This document shows positions 22,831 through 36,400 of a stretch of 64,000 bases of DNA, piece after piece. How positions within the stretch are numbered: position 1 is the first letter of the stretch; every line of letters starts with the position of its first letter. The stretch spans positions 62,001 through 126,000 of the forward strand of contig SIJG01000118.1 of NCBI GenBank assembly GCA_023374025.1, given 5' to 3'. A model generated the notes under the pieces. That model saw only the letters and a program-made list of their open reading frames with translations. It was not told where the DNA came from and did no database searches. The stretch is from Heterodera schachtii. Taxonomy: Eukaryota > Nematoda > Chromadorea > Rhabditida > Heteroderidae. Position numbers and translations under genes: made by a program.

Positions 22831-25800
22831 AAAAATTTTTATTTGTTTTCATTGCATAAACAATCTTCTCTAATTTTTCAAGTTGTTCTACAAGAAAATG
22901 AAAAATGTAAAAAATACCAATATAAAAAATCAATAAAATGCTATATTTTATAATAATATATTTATTTGTAAGAATATTAAAATATTATTAGCCTAGTAAA
23001 TTTACTAGAAAAATCAAAATTAAACAAAATTTATAATTAATAAAGAAGAAGAGAAAAAGCATTTAAAATTTAGCTAGCAAATTATTTTCACAAAATAAAA
23101 TTAATAATCAAAAGAGCACTGCTATCTTTTTTAGACTCTTGAAAAAAATAATACAATTTTTTTATAATTAACGAAATTCATCTACAAAAAATTATTAATT
23201 CGTTTACAAAATTTTGTAATCTTAAAACAAACAATAATTTCATATTTGGATAAATTTTAAATAAAAACATTTTAAAAAATAATTATTATAAAAGCGATAA
23301 TTATTAAAATTAAATGGCTAATTATATTTAAGTATGATTTATTTATGCCGGTTTTGGACCCAACAGTTTACGGTTTCGGTTTTCCGATGCTAACCAATTT
23401 TAAATCAATGATTTTATAACAAAATAGATATCTGCTTAATTAACTGAAAACTAATTTATGAATTTTTTTTTTTAAAAATTGTAATTTTAAATTCACAAAT
23501 GAAGAAAATTAAAAAATAGGCAATTAATCCCAATGAAACATAAAAATTATAATATTAATGGCTAAAATGGAAATAAATATTTAGAAATAATATATTTGAG
23601 CATTATCACAATAAAAACATAAGGAATTTACTTTTGAAATATTAAATTAAAAAAAAAATGCAATATCCTTTTTAATTAAAAATAGACAAATAAATTTTAA
23701 TATGAAATTAATGAAATTTTTTTATAACAATAAAAAATAAATAAATCAAAAGTAAACGTCATTGTATATAATGCAAATTGAAAAAATTTTAGGAAAATAA
23801 AATATTTATAAAAAAATCAAATGAAATTTAAAAATATTTTAAATAAATAATTTTTGATTAAATTGATGAAAAAGTATTATTTGTTCATTTTTAATGTCCC
23901 CTAATTTTTTTGAGCAGCAGACAAGATAAATTAATAATCTATTTATCAATTTATTGCAAATTAACTTTCTACCAACATAGCTAAATGTTTTACAATTGAT
24001 AAATTTTCAATTTCTCTTAATAAAACACTTAAAAAAATTATATTGTTAGAAATTAAAACAAATATTCTAATAATCAAAATGTAACACGAAAGGCAAAATA
24101 TTTACAAGAAAATATTTATTTTCTTCATTGTTTTATTTGTTTTTTTATTTTTTTTTCTTTGTTAATTTTAAAAAATGTTCCTTTAAAATAATATAATAAT
24201 AACTTTACTTTTATATTTATTTATCTCTTTCTTTTACTAACTTTTATTTTCTTAGTATGTTTTTACTTTATTTTCTTTTTAATAATTTTGCTTGCCTATT
24301 AAAAATATAAATAAAACATTTATTACTGTTCCTATTATGCTTACATGAAGCTACAATTTTTAGTTTTTCAATTTTAAAATGCATTTAATAAAAAATATTT
24401 AATTTACTTTTTTTTTTCTTTTTTTTAGTTTCATAAATCTATTTGAAAATTATAATTTTTCTTTTATTATTTTAATTTTGTTTTTATGTTAAAACAAAAA
24501 ATATATTTAAATCATTATTTTCATGTCTTCTGATTCTCCTGAGCCTTACTTTTTCCGATTACGCCTCATTCGATTATAACAGCTTAATAATGAATATTAT
24601 ACTTTTATTAACCATTTAAATAATAATATAAAAATATTTAAATATTATCATAAATTTAGGATTTGGAAATTTCCTATTTTGTGACGGATTTCGCCACAAA
24701 AATATTATTAAAATTTTCTCTATTAAAACTTCCTATTATGATTTTAATTTCATTTATTTGAAATACTTTTTTTTTCTCTTTTAAATAATTCGGACTAACA
24801 TCAATTTTTATGAGATTAAATTATAAAATTTATCATTGCCACTCTTTGATTTAATTCATTTTTTACATTTCTCTTTTGATCTTTTATATATTTTATATTT
24901 ATCTAAATGTTATTTCATTTAAATTTATTTTCAACAAATTGCTTTTATTTTTAATGTAATATTTTTTTCTTTTATAAAGTAAAACTTTCAAAAAAATCAG
25001 TAGAATTCGAGAAAAAATATTAATTTTAATAATTTTGCATTTTTTCAGTTAATTTAAAATATTCGAGAAATAAGTTAAAAACTAGGGTTTGAAATTTTAA
25101 TTATTTTTTTATTACCGCGTAATTGGTTTTTGGGTAATTCGGGCCCATATTTTTTTAAATTTGCTCATTACATAAATATATTTTTTGTTTTTTATCAATT
25201 AAAAATAATATCATTTTAACTGAAGGTCGGTTTTTTACGTTATTTGCTTTTCATTTGTTTTTTCCTTTATCTTTAGTTAAATATTTCGAAAATTTAAAAT
25301 TTTATTGGAGATCTATATTCAAATAAATATAATAATATTTCAAAGAAAAAACCTAGTAATAAATTATTGAAACTAATGAAATTCCCAAAGATAACTCAGG
25401 GCTTTTTTCTTATTAGAGAAATTTTTAAATTGGTTATTATTTTGAAAAATACAGTTAAAAATAGACAAATTTTAATTATTACCATGGCTTGGATTTTTTA
25501 AGCTATTGCTTAATAAGCTTAAAAATAGCATTTTCATTTGTTTTCTTTTTATTGAGTTTTTTTAGCAGAAAAAAAAGTTGTTGAATTATGGCTTTTTGGC
25601 AAATCTTTTTGGCCGTTGGAATTTTTAGAAAAAATTTAGTTTTTTTGGCAAATATTATGTACATATTTGCCGTTTTTAGCAAATATAAATCTTGGCCTTG
25701 GTTATAAGAAAAAAAATGGAATAAAGATAATAAAATAACGGAGATTAATTTTTAAAACGAAACATTTTGGATTATTTATGAAAAAGAAATTAATTTAATA

Positions 25801-25904
25801 AAATTTATTAATCTTATTAATCAAACTGAAAATTATTGTAATTTAAATATTTTTACAAATATTTTATTGGATTAATTTATTTAAATTATTTTTATATTGT
25901 TTTA

Positions 25905-25990
25905 ATTAGAATTCATTCGACAAGAAAAACAGTTAAATCAAATAATAAAATAAACTGAGACGGCGGATTAGTAAAAAAAAAAAATTAAAA
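25905..25990 (-). repeat. TTCTTGTC module, partial copy I
   Basis: CGACAAGAA, then AATAATAAAATAAAC followed by a short GC patch GAGACGGCGGATTAG. The order parallels 33100-33160, where AATAAAATAAACG precedes GGCGTCCGATTA. It is a partial and tentative copy. Confidence 0.4.
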
Positions 25991-27496
25991 AAATAAATAA
26001 AATTGATGCTTTATTATCTTAAAAAATTGAAACAATATTTTTATGAGATTTTAAAAATAACATGACATGATTTTGTTATTCATTTATTAAAATATAAATA
26101 ATAATAAATCAAATAATTTACAAAACAAAAAGTATAATTTTGCTGTCTTATACAAATAATGGTATAATTTTTTACAATTTTCATTTCCAAATTGTTTTAA
26201 TAAAGATTCAAAGAGTAATCCCATGAGTCACCATCATCTATCGCCGGAAAAATTCAGAAATTCAATACTAAATTAAAATGAACCAAGAAATGTGTAAATA
26301 TTTATTTTTGTCCTTTTGTTGCTCATCTTGTTAAAAATGTTCGTTTAAAAATTAATAAATTTTACTTAAACTTTGGTAGGCCCTATTTCTCATTTTGTGA
26401 TTTTTAGGATTATTTCACAATTTCGCTTAAGATATTGAAATTTCAAAAATAAAATATTAGAGGATTATATAAACTCGATGAGAATAATGGCTTTTAATGC
26501 ATACAAAACATAAAATACAAAAAAAAAGTTACTGATAAATAAAATTGAAAAAGTGGTTTTATCAAAATTAATTTGTTATTTTCTTAATTTTTTCAATTTG
26601 ATATAATATTTCAAATTAAAAAATAATATATTCTAAATAATAAAAATTGTAATAGAAATAAAAAAGATTGATATCATTACCAAAACTAAAAAAAATAAAC
26701 ATAAAACAAAAAAACAAAGAGCGTCGAAAATTTTTAAGAGAAAATTGTATACATTCATTCATCTGTATATTTCTTACAATTAGATCTATTAACTATTATT
26801 TTTTAATATTCATAAATCACATAGCTAATTAATAAATAAATCGTCAATTACATTTTAATTAAAAATAATCTATTTTGAAATTTCAAATTTGCAACGCAAT
26901 ATTATTATATAAAATTTATTTATTTTGTTCAACATTAAATTTATAAAATAAATTCTTCAACACAATTTATTTGAAACAAAAATTTCTCTTGATATTTATA
27001 AAAAAAATACACTAAATAATTACATTTATTTTATTACTCATTGAATATATATTAAATAATTTAGAGCAATAAATTAAAAAATACGGACAAAACGAAAATA
27101 TAAAATCTTCAAGAAAGGTGAGTTTTCTTCTTTTTTTTTTTGCACTATGCAAGATAATTTAATCATTTTTATCAATTTATAGCACAAATTCTTTTCTCAA
27201 AACAATCCCAAATATTTTTAAAATGATTTATTTCCAATTTATCAAAATAAAAAACATTTAAAAAATTATATTGTTAGAAATAAAAACAAATATACTATTA
27301 AATCAAAAGTGTAACACAAAAGACCAAAAAGAATTGCAAAAATAAACAACTAAAATTTTGCTGAACTAAACTCCAAAAATATGAATTTATAAAATAAAAA
27401 TATTTTAAAATAATTTAGTAATTATTTGCATAATATAGATATTTAATAAACCAAGAGAAAAAAAAAATTAAAATTGGACTTTGCGGAAGGGCATTG

Positions 27497-27688
27497 TTAT
27501 ATATATTTTATTTCATTTGAATTAAACTGTTTTATTTCCGAGTTAGAAGGCCAAGAGTTTGGGGAATTGTTTAGCCATTCCAAGGCCGGACCACCAATTT
27601 TTAATTCTTTTAAAATCGTCGTCCCCAATGTCCCAAGAAATAATATCCAACATTTACGTTGATAATATGCTTTTGTGCTGTATAACAC
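27497..27688 (-). pseudogene. Possible BEL/Pao-type retroelement fragment
   Basis: This is a GC-richer patch in A+T-rich DNA with an open minus frame of 63 codons. It contains KIGGPALEWLNN followed by SWPSN, which recalls the W-GP-WL...WP motif between RT and integrase in BEL/Pao elements. No other pol motif flanks it. The match is short, so it may be coincidental. No start is assigned. Confidence 0.3.
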
Positions 27689-28648
27689 TATTTATTTGTA
27701 AATACAAAATTTCCATTTTCTTTGCATAATTTCATAAATTACCTTTTCACCTAATTATGCAGATATCTTATTTAGCTAATAATTTTTTATATAATAATAA
27801 AATTTTTATTGGTAGATAGATATGAAATAAAATAATTAATATCATTTCTTCACTAATTGTTTCGTCACCGTTCATTCATTCTCTGATAGAAAATTAAATA
27901 TATTACTAGTTTTCAATAAAATCTTTTTAAAATAATTTGTAAATATCTAAATGGATTAAAATTTCTATAAAAATTTATTTTGGCTAATACTACCATTGGT
28001 AGCTACATAAATTCATTATTTAAATATTATTATTTTTCTTTTGTCTTCGTAATCAAAGTTTTGCTCATTTATTTATTTATTATTTATTAAATTTTATTTA
28101 CAATTTCAATTTTTGACAATTTAATTTTGTTTGTACAAAATTTTTATTATTTATTTTTTGACATTTAATAAAAAACTTTCCTATCTTTTATGTAAAGTGA
28201 ATTTAAACTTTTTTTAATAATTTTAAAATTTTTTTTAATATATTGTTAATAAAAATAACAGTTTGTTTTTATTTAAATTAATTAAAATAAATAAGAATTG
28301 GTGATTTTATATTTGAAGATGAATAAATACTTTCATCAAATTTAGCAAAAGATTAATTCTCGAATTCAAAAGATTTGTAATTGAAAATTCACCAAGTCAA
28401 CATTTCTTTTTGTTTCAATTTTATTTTCTAACTTATCTTAAAAGCAAAAAATTTAGCTAATATCTAAACCCATAATTTTTTCTTCTTGTTTCAATATGAT
28501 TTTTTTGATTTACGAAAATTATTTTTATATTTACAGATAATATTTTATTTGAAATTCTGAGTTAAATTGTTTTAAAAAAATAATAATCACTTTTTAAATT
28601 GGTTCATCTTCTTTTTTAAACGTATAGTTTAAAAAATTATGGGGTGTA

Positions 28649-29572
28649 GTATAGTCAACCCCCCGTAAAAAAACGGCACAAATGATATACCAATCGCTTC
28701 GTCTCGACGAGCTATGCACGAAAAAGCAGGTCTCGACTTGCGGAAATGCCAAAAAACCGGGTTTTGAACCGGTTTAAAACTCGAAAAATTGAGTGAAAAA
28801 GGGGGCCCCTGACCCTTTAAAACGGTCAAATTCGGACAAATTTGGTATCATTCGAAAGCTCTTGATCAGCTAAATCTAAAAAAAATGTATAAATTCGAAC
28901 CGATGCCATCTAGGCACTAGGACAACTGAGTCCCAGTGAAAATAGACACTTCATTACCAAAGAAATAATCGAAGACAATGTAACTTTCGCAAAAGGGAGC
29001 ATGCGAAGACGGAGCAAGTAGTGGGGCGAGACGGAGGGCGGAGGAAAAAGTCTGACGAACGCCACAGGCGGTTGACTGCGGGGGCCCGAAGGGCCCCCGC
29101 CAATCAGTCAACCGCCTGCGGATCACGCGCGGACTTCTTCCGTAGCCCGTAGTCTCGCCCCACCTACTGACCGCCGTAGTCGAGTGTGCGGCGGTTTTTT
29201 AGCGCAATACTCGATAGTCAAGGCTAAACAATTTTCGTGCATTATATAAAAAGAAAACTTTTTTATTTTTTAGTACTGAAGTGTCCATTTTCACTGGGAC
29301 TCAGTTGTCCCAGTGCCTAGATGGCATCGGTTCTAATTTATACCTTGTTTTTTAGACTTAGCTGATCAAGAGCTTTCGAATGATACCAAATTTGACCGTT
29401 TTAAAGGGTCAGGGGCCCCCTTTTTCACTCAATTTTTCGAGTTTTAAACCGGTTCAAAAACCGGCTTTTTGGCATTTCCGCAACTCGAGACCTACTTTTT
29501 CTTGCATAGCTCGTCGAGACGAATCGATTGGTATATCATTTGTGCCGTTTTTTTACGGGGGGTTGACTATAC
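28649..29572. mobile_element. Long foldback element with three nested palindromes
   Basis: Outer arms 28649-28952 and 29277-29572 (about 300 bp each) are near-perfect inverse complements starting GTATAGTCAACCCCCCGT, with TA on both sides (possible TA target duplication). Inside lies a second inverted pair, AGTAGTGGGGCGAGAC (29017-29032) and its complement (29152-29168). Innermost is a GC-rich hairpin at 29067-29116 whose CGGGGGCCC/GGGCCCCCG stem closes on a GAA loop. The centre is very GC-rich for this window. Open frames in the two arms are mirror copies of each other and not genes. It is probably a large MITE. Confidence 0.85.
29067..29116. repeat. Central GC-rich hairpin of the foldback element
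   Basis: GGCGGTTGACTG, CGGGGGCCC, loop GAA (29088-29090), GGGCCCCCG, a CCAAT interruption, then CAGTCAACCGCC. The stem has at least 21 paired bases with one small bulge. GTTGAC echoes the GTCAACC of the outer terminus, so the centre may derive from a further nested terminus. Confidence 0.8.
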
Positions 29573-29635
29573 TAATCCAAATTATGTAAAAAAAAATTTT
29601 GTTATGATTATTTATGTTTTTCTAATCTAAATTAT

Positions 29636-30180
29636 TAGGGCTGCGACTTTTAGTGACGAAGAATCTCAAATATTTAACTAAAACAGTGAGTAAAAATGCC
29701 AAATATTGACAAAATAGTTACAAAAAGTGCGAAATAGTGACATAATTTTTAGCCAAAAATTGAACAAAAAAAATAATTTTATTCACTGATTGCAGTTGCA
29801 AATGAGGTGCATTTCTTTTCTAATAATTTCTTAGCAAATATTGACATTTTTAAACAAAAAATTATGCTTAGAAAAAAAATTTAGCGGATGAATTTTTGAG
29901 AAAATTTTTTTCAATTCTTAGTGGTATATTTTTGAAAATTTTTAGGTCGATTCTTAGGGATGTATTTTTTGCTTTTATTGCATTTTTATAATTAATTTTT
30001 TAAAAATGCCGAAATTGCGAAAAAATAGTGACAAAACGCAAAAAATAGTGAGTTTTCATTATTTAGTGACAAAGCGCCAAAATAGTGATTTCTAGTGACC
30101 GATAGTGAGATCCAAATCGAAAAATTTCAACGCAGAATTGCGTTTTTGGGGCTCCTTTCTTAAAAAGAATTTTAACGATT
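29636..30180 (+). mobile_element. MITE relic with AATAGTGAC-word arrays and shared core
   Basis: It begins TAGGGCTGCGACTTTTAGTG. A word array follows (AGTGAGTAAAAATGCCAAA, AAATAGTGAC), then a core with CTTAGCAAATATTGACATTT (29830-29849), TTCTTAGTGGT and GGTCGATTCTTAGGGATGTA. A second AATAGTGAC array follows, then CAAATCGAAAAATTTCAACG. The right terminus is missing. The left array matches the element at 55455; the core matches, inverted, the element at 58849, which has different words. Confidence 0.75.
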
Positions 30181-31737
30181 TTTATACCCAATTAATTTGT
30201 TTTAAAGTTATAAAAATATTTTATAAAAATATTTAAAGGCATAAAAAAGTTATATTTATGATATGAATTGTTAAAATGATAATAATTAGTGAAATGTTTT
30301 ATTTAGTATTAGTCAGAAAATAGATATGAATTCTTTGTTGTACTTCTAGGTTAATAATTTTTCTAAGCTAATTTTTTATGCTGATCACGAAATTAACGTT
30401 TGTTTTTTGGAATGTAATTCTTAACTCTCTAAACTATTAATTATAATAATTTTAATAAATATTAATAACTTTTTCGTCGGTCCTTTTTAGATTGTTTAAC
30501 TTTTTAAGTAATTAATAAGATTTAAAGTTTTAAAAATATTTGTCTTTTTTAATATTTTAAATTATTTTCAGCTGCTTCTATTTCTTAATTAAATTGAAAA
30601 TCAGAAAATTTATTTTATCTTTATTCTCGAGAATTGACACCCATTATGCAATTTCTAATCATTTATAGCTAATTTATCCGTTATTTTTATTAAAATTTAT
30701 TTTTTTAAATATTTCTCTGAACTTTTAAATTAAATGAACAAATTTCTTTTTTTTATGGATTGTAAAATTCAAAATATATTTTTTAATATTATTAATTTTT
30801 TTCTTTCATTACTCTTCTTTTTCGTAAAATAATTCTGGATCCTGTCCGGTTATTTCCAATTATACCTTTCCCAGAATAAATAAGGCCAAAATTTAAAAAA
30901 AAAATTTCATTAAAAAATTAGAATTTTTCTTTCGTTGCGTAAAAATCAAAAAAATATTTGTTTGTTGTTTTCAATCAGTAAATTTATTATTTTACATTAA
31001 CTATAAAGAATTATTTTTATTGTTCTATATGTTTTTTGTTGTATAAATTGTTTATAAATAATATTTTTTTCTGTTGCCCTAACGATAATTGTTAAAATTG
31101 TAATTTTTTGATAAATTAAAAAAACAATATTTATTTTTTATAATATAAGATGATTTAATTTAATAGGTCTGTTTATACCTTTTATTTATAAAGTTTATTT
31201 ATAAATATTTTAATAGATCTTATATTTTTATTTAAAGTTTTTAAAATAAAAATTTTGCATGGACTTTTTAAACATTCCAACAAATTCTTTATATAACTAT
31301 TTATAAATGAAATTTGTAAAAATTAAATAAAAGATTTTATTTCCAATAATTCATTTAGTGATAATGACAATTGATTCTTTAAAAAAAAAATTTTTTCTTC
31401 AATATTTTACAATTTTTTTGTGCGGTTATTAATATTTATGGTGGAGTATTTTAAAAGTTTATGTTATCATTTATTAATTTGTATTTTATTAAATTCACCA
31501 CATTTTCAGCTAATTGAACTTAATTAGAATATCATTTTCTTATATCTCAAATATCTATTTTATTAAATAAGAGAAATAAAAATAAAATTTTCAGTGAAAT
31601 ATTTTTACTTCTCGCTGAGGCTATCTTTCTTGTATTGTGTCGCGCATTTATTATCTAATACAAATAATACTTAAATATTTTCATCTTACGCCAAATACAT
31701 TTTATTATTATCCCATTAATATCTGTTTGAAAATCAA

Positions 31738-31838
31738 TCTCTCATCGATCTCTAATTGTCTGCTGTTCTCTTGCCCTCCTTTCTCTTATTTTTCCACACT
31801 CTCTTTCCCCGTCTCTCTTTTACCGTATCTCTCTTTAA
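31738..31838 (+). repeat. Degenerate CT-rich tract
   Basis: About 100 bp dominated by TCTC and CTTTC words (CTCTCTTTCCCCGTCTCTC). It is a short relative of the very long tract at 60833-62262. No gene function is implied. Confidence 0.6.
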
Positions 31839-33049
31839 TTTGTAATTCGTTGCCTTTCTATTGGCTGTCGCCGTGAATTTACTTCTTTTATCACACACAG
31901 CCTTCCATTTAATTACAAAATATTTACTATGAGTTAATTTTAATTTTAATTTTTTTTATTAAAGTTTAAATTTGTTTGGAAATTTTAATTTTAAATTTAA
32001 TAATAATTTGTCTTATCATTAAATTTTTCTTGTAAAATTTATTAAAGCATTGCAATAAATTTGAATGAAATGTTTGGATTATTAATTTTTGGATTATTTT
32101 AAATAATTATTTCAAAATTTAATCATTCTTAAATATTTTTTGTTCATTTAAATATTTCATTTATTTTCTATAATAAATATTTTCATATTTTTTGTTTATT
32201 TTTATTTAATAATAATTTGTTTTTCAATACAGCAGCATTAGCTATTAATGATTTTAGTATCCGTTTTTTGCGTTATATTGAAGATTAATTATTTCATGCG
32301 TGGTTATCTGTTTTATATTTATTTTTTATATATTGCTATGTCAAATAAAATTTAATTTCATTGAAATATTTAAAAAGTATAAAACTTGAAAAATATTACG
32401 GTCGAACAAAAAGAAACATTTAAAAAAAATAAATGCTCATTTTTATCAAAACTTTTACTGTAAATAATAATGCTTATAAAAATATGATTAAATAAATATT
32501 TTATGTTTGAATATTACATAACTCAAATTATAATTTTATCAGCTAAGAAATTTTGTAATTTTTCATTGTTTCTAAACATCTTTTTAATTATTTTATCGGG
32601 AATTCACTCAATGTAAAAGTTTTTTAATTTATAAACTCACTCGATGAAAAAGTATAAACGAAAAAGAAGTAATATTAAAAACAAAGTTTTAATTGCCAAT
32701 ATGCACTATGTAAAAAGATGCCTTAAAAACTGCCAAAAATGAGTTTAACCATAAAAAAAATGACAAAAATTAAAAAAAAACTTATTTTCCGATTAAAGTA
32801 ATCATTAAAAATTTATCTACAAATCGAAAACCTAAATTAAATAATATTGCCTCGAAAATTACCATAAAGAATTTTGTTGAAATATTGGACAATGAAATTT
32901 TTTAAAACAAAATACATTTATTATAAAATATATCATTGTTTATTTAACAAAAATGCAGAACTACATAATAATAATTGCATTTAATAAATTTTAAAAACAA
33001 AAAATATTTTTATTAGTAATTATAATTAAATAATAGAAATGCATACAAA

Positions 33050-33160
33050 ATAAAAATTAAACAAAAAACACTGCACGATAGAGGTAGATTGTGCGCTCTG
33101 ATAATAAAATAGATAAAATATCTAATAAAATAAACGAAGGCGTCCGATTACTAAAAACAA
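33050..33160 (-). repeat. TTCTTGTC module relic, copy F
   Basis: The frame AATTAAACAAAAAACAC, a GC-richer core (TGCACGATAGAGGTAGATTG, then TGCGCTCTGAT), then TCTAATAAAATAAACG. The central GACAAGAAT is degraded to GATAATAAA, but order and spacing match the other copies. Confidence 0.4.
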
Positions 33161-33365
33161 TAAAAAAATATTGCTGATTATTAAAAAAATGATTGAATTT
33201 GTTTTTATAATTTTTTTGTATGAATTTTTTAGTTTTTTTATATAAATAAATGAAAAAATTTATATAATATTGTTAAAATACTTTCAATTTTATAGCAGAA
33301 TTCACAATAAAATAAACATTATTTTGGATAATATTTTTGCTTTTTGATGAAAATTTTTGTTTTTA

Positions 33366-33489
33366 CACCCCTAAATTTGAAAGTTTTTAGCAACTATTAA
33401 CCTATTTTTAGCAACTATTTTGGGGATTTGTTAAGAAACTAAAAACTAACTATTTTGGCACTTTTTAGCAACTTTAACTTGCATCCCTA
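33366..33489 (-). mobile_element. Solo hAT-like end with AGTTGC-word array
   Basis: Read from 33489 on the minus strand: TAGGGATGCAAGTTAAAGTT, then repeats of AGTTGCTAAAAA and AAAAAGTGCCAAAATAGTT, and a core-like AATTTAGGGGTGTAAAAA. The spacer (AAAAA-TGCCAAAA) is the one used by the AGTGAC and TATGGAC families, but the word is different. No partner end is found to the left. Confidence 0.6.
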
Positions 33490-36400
33490 ATGATAATATT
33501 CAACAAAAAAGAATCTTTTAAAATATAACAAACAAAATTCTGTGTATTTTCACGCACTGTATAAATACATTAATAACAATTTAGTGCCAATTAAATCTAA
33601 ATTAAGAATAATTTTAGGCGATTTATCAAAAACAAATAATTTTATTTTTGTGATTTTTTTTTGAGTGGCGCGGGCGCGTCCTTAGAGAATTAATATTCTC
33701 GAACTAAAAATAAGTTTAATTAGATCAATGAAGAAATAAAAAGGAAAATTTCAAATCATATTCTGACAAATTTTGAGAAAATCAAAATTTAAGCAAGAAA
33801 TGATTTTAACAAGATTGGAAAAAAGCATTTTGATAAATAATTTAAAAACTCAATATTACCATTATTATTTATAAAAAAAAAGAAAATAAATTTTTGATAG
33901 TAAAATTATCGGAATTGTTTAATTAAGATATTCATTTCATTTTTATTTTTCTTTATGTTATAAATAATTAATTTATTTGAATTAATCAAAAAACAAATAA
34001 TAATTGTATAAAAAGAAAGAAAGGATTCACATTTTTAATATATATAATCATTATTAAATCATTTATATAAAAATAATTGTAAAACTTTAATATCAGGCAT
34101 AAAAGTCAGTCCCGGGGTGAAGCTGTATAAAATAAGTTTATGTTAATATGCAAAAATATTTATAATTTTGGAAATTTAAAGGAAAATAACAAAAAATTTG
34201 ACTTGATCAAAATTAATTTAATGAAAATTTTAAAAATAAACAGAATAAAATTTAATTTAATCTAAATTAAATAATACTAAAATAAAAATAATTTAGAGGA
34301 ATAAATTTAACGAAAATTAATAAAGACGAAAATAAATATTTAAACTTTTAGCTAATTTTGTGCTAATTTAAAAAATCTATAAACTATGACTATTAGGATT
34401 TATTGAAAATACCTTATTATTTACCGTTTGAACCTATAAAGTAAAATTTTATTCAAAATAAACATTGAAATTTTGTTTTTGCAAAGTAATATACAACTTT
34501 AATATTTGTTTAATATACAAATAACTGAAGAATGAAAAAGACTTGTTATTTAATAATAAAAATAAACAATTAGCAATTTTATTATTATTTTTTGGATTGC
34601 ATAATTGAACTTAATAATTTATTCAATTCTGATTAATATATATTTTTTTAGTTTACATTCGAAGCTTAATAACATTGAAAAGATGATAAAAACATAATTA
34701 AATATAAATAAGAAATTAAGGGTTTACGAAGCTTATAATATAATTAACTATTTATAATATAAATAATTATCTAAATTTTAATTACATTTAAAAATAATGT
34801 GTCTACTCGGATATTTTTGTTATTTTTATAGTATTTATTTATAAAATAAGAGATAATAATTAAATATTTCATGACGATATCACAAAATAATAAAATACAA
34901 TTAAAGAAATCTAAAATATTTTAAATACTTTATTAAATTAACTTTAGTTTAAAGCAGGGGTGCGACCGCAACTTTGTAAAGTTATGAAGTTTTCTGTGTT
35001 ACAGTTTTTATTTTAGAAATATTTCTTCAGAAAATATAATTTTCTCTTATACTTTTTAGTTGGTTTTTCATTGTTTTTAAAAATTAATTTATGAAAACTA
35101 TTTGAAAATAATCTCAAAATTTTTAAAAAAACAAAATTTTCAAGGATGGCAGTTTTAAGAAACGCGTCATTTGAATAAAACTGAACAAAACAATGAAAAT
35201 ATTTGTAATTATTAAATATTTGTTGGAAATTGAATAAAATTATTGTGACAGATATTATGCACAAAAAATTTTAATTAAAATAAAAATTTTTAAAAGTTTA
35301 AAAGAAGAAAATTCATGTTTCAGAGAAAAAACAAATAAATTCCACAAGCATCAGTCATTTTATTATATGATTATCGGTTAGTTAATTATTGAATTTTAAT
35401 TATTAATAAAAATATTTTAATTTACATGAAATGCAATTATTCATAATTTTTCCAATTTTTTCGTTGAAAAAGACAATTACAAATTTTACCAGTATGATTT
35501 CTAAAAAGTTAGGTAAGAAATTAGATATATTTAGTATTATATAATGAGATTTTTCTTATTTAATTCACGAGGCATTTTCAAGAAATTAAATAAAACAAAC
35601 TTTAAAAGCAAAAAAAAATATAATAAAAAAACAGTGATTAAATAATTCGAACAATCATATGCATTTATTAAAGTTTTATTTTTAAATTCACTTAGAATGA
35701 ATCAACGGTTGACAATAGCTGCACTATTGGAGAAATTATGGAGAAAAAAAATAATTAACACAAAATGACTAAGAATTAAAATGTTAAACTTATCTTTAAT
35801 AGTAATAGAAATAGAAATATCTTAAAATTTAAATTCGAAATATTTTAAAGGTTTTTTTATAATATCCTTTTCATTTTATCACAGTTACTCAATTCTAATT
35901 TAAAGTATTTTTTTTTTTAATTTTTAATTTTTTATCCTTATTATTTTTAGAAATTAATTATTTTTTGAATAAAACTATATTTTTTAATTTTTACAATTGT
36001 CGCTTTGTTTATTCTTAATAATAAATGTTTAACACGATCTGGGACACCGAATAAAAGCTATTTTAGAAAAAAAAAACCCCAAAAGAAAAACAAAATTAAG
36101 TTAAAAAACTACAGAGATATATATGCAAGAATTTACATTTCTGTTTTGAATGCTCCAATAATTATGGTTATTTTATTACTAATAATTTATAAAAATGTTT
36201 TTTAGGTTTTAAACTGTTATTTTTTAACAATGCATTCTTATACATAATTTTTATATGAAATTTATTGAAATGGTTTTAAAACAAAATTAATATAGTCAAT
36301 TGTTGTTTATTAATATAGATATGAAAAAAAGGATATGATAGAATTAAATAAGCGTGTTAAATCATTTCCCAAGAAATACATACATACAAAAAATCATAGA

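Larger units (their letters stand above)
21886..28646. other. A+T-rich gene-free stretch
   Basis: No host gene is recognised. The stretch contains a long dispersed repeat (22150-22830), a T-rich block from about 24110 to 25700, a TTCTTGTC-module relic (25905-25975), a possible retroelement fragment (27497-27688) and T-rich DNA from about 27700. At 25590-25700 repeated TTTTTGGCAAAT words around a palindrome (GGCAAATATTATGTACATAT) hint at one more word-array element, but its ends are not visible. Confidence 0.5.
30181..33365. other. T-rich gene-free stretch
   Basis: No gene is recognised. The DNA is T-rich on the plus strand to about 32400 and A-rich after that. A degenerate pyrimidine tract lies at 31738-31838. 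Just upstream, TTTCTTGTATTGTGTCGCGC at 31627 resembles the frame-plus-core arrangement of the TTCTTGTC module in plus orientation. Another module relic lies at 33050-33160. Confidence 0.45.

Noticed and set aside
28629..29589. Two similar frames of 66-69 codons with GPPFSLNFSSFKPVQ
   Set aside because: They lie in the two inverted arms of one foldback element, so their similarity follows from the symmetry.
34955..34990. CAGGGGTGCGACCGC as a mobile-element end
   Set aside because: It looks like a hAT-type terminus, but there is no partner end, word array or duplication, so I did not list it as an element.
35013..36205. Small Lys/Phe/Ile-rich open frames in A+T-rich DNA
   Set aside because: Expected by chance from composition. 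They have no domain, no GC rise and no splice pattern.
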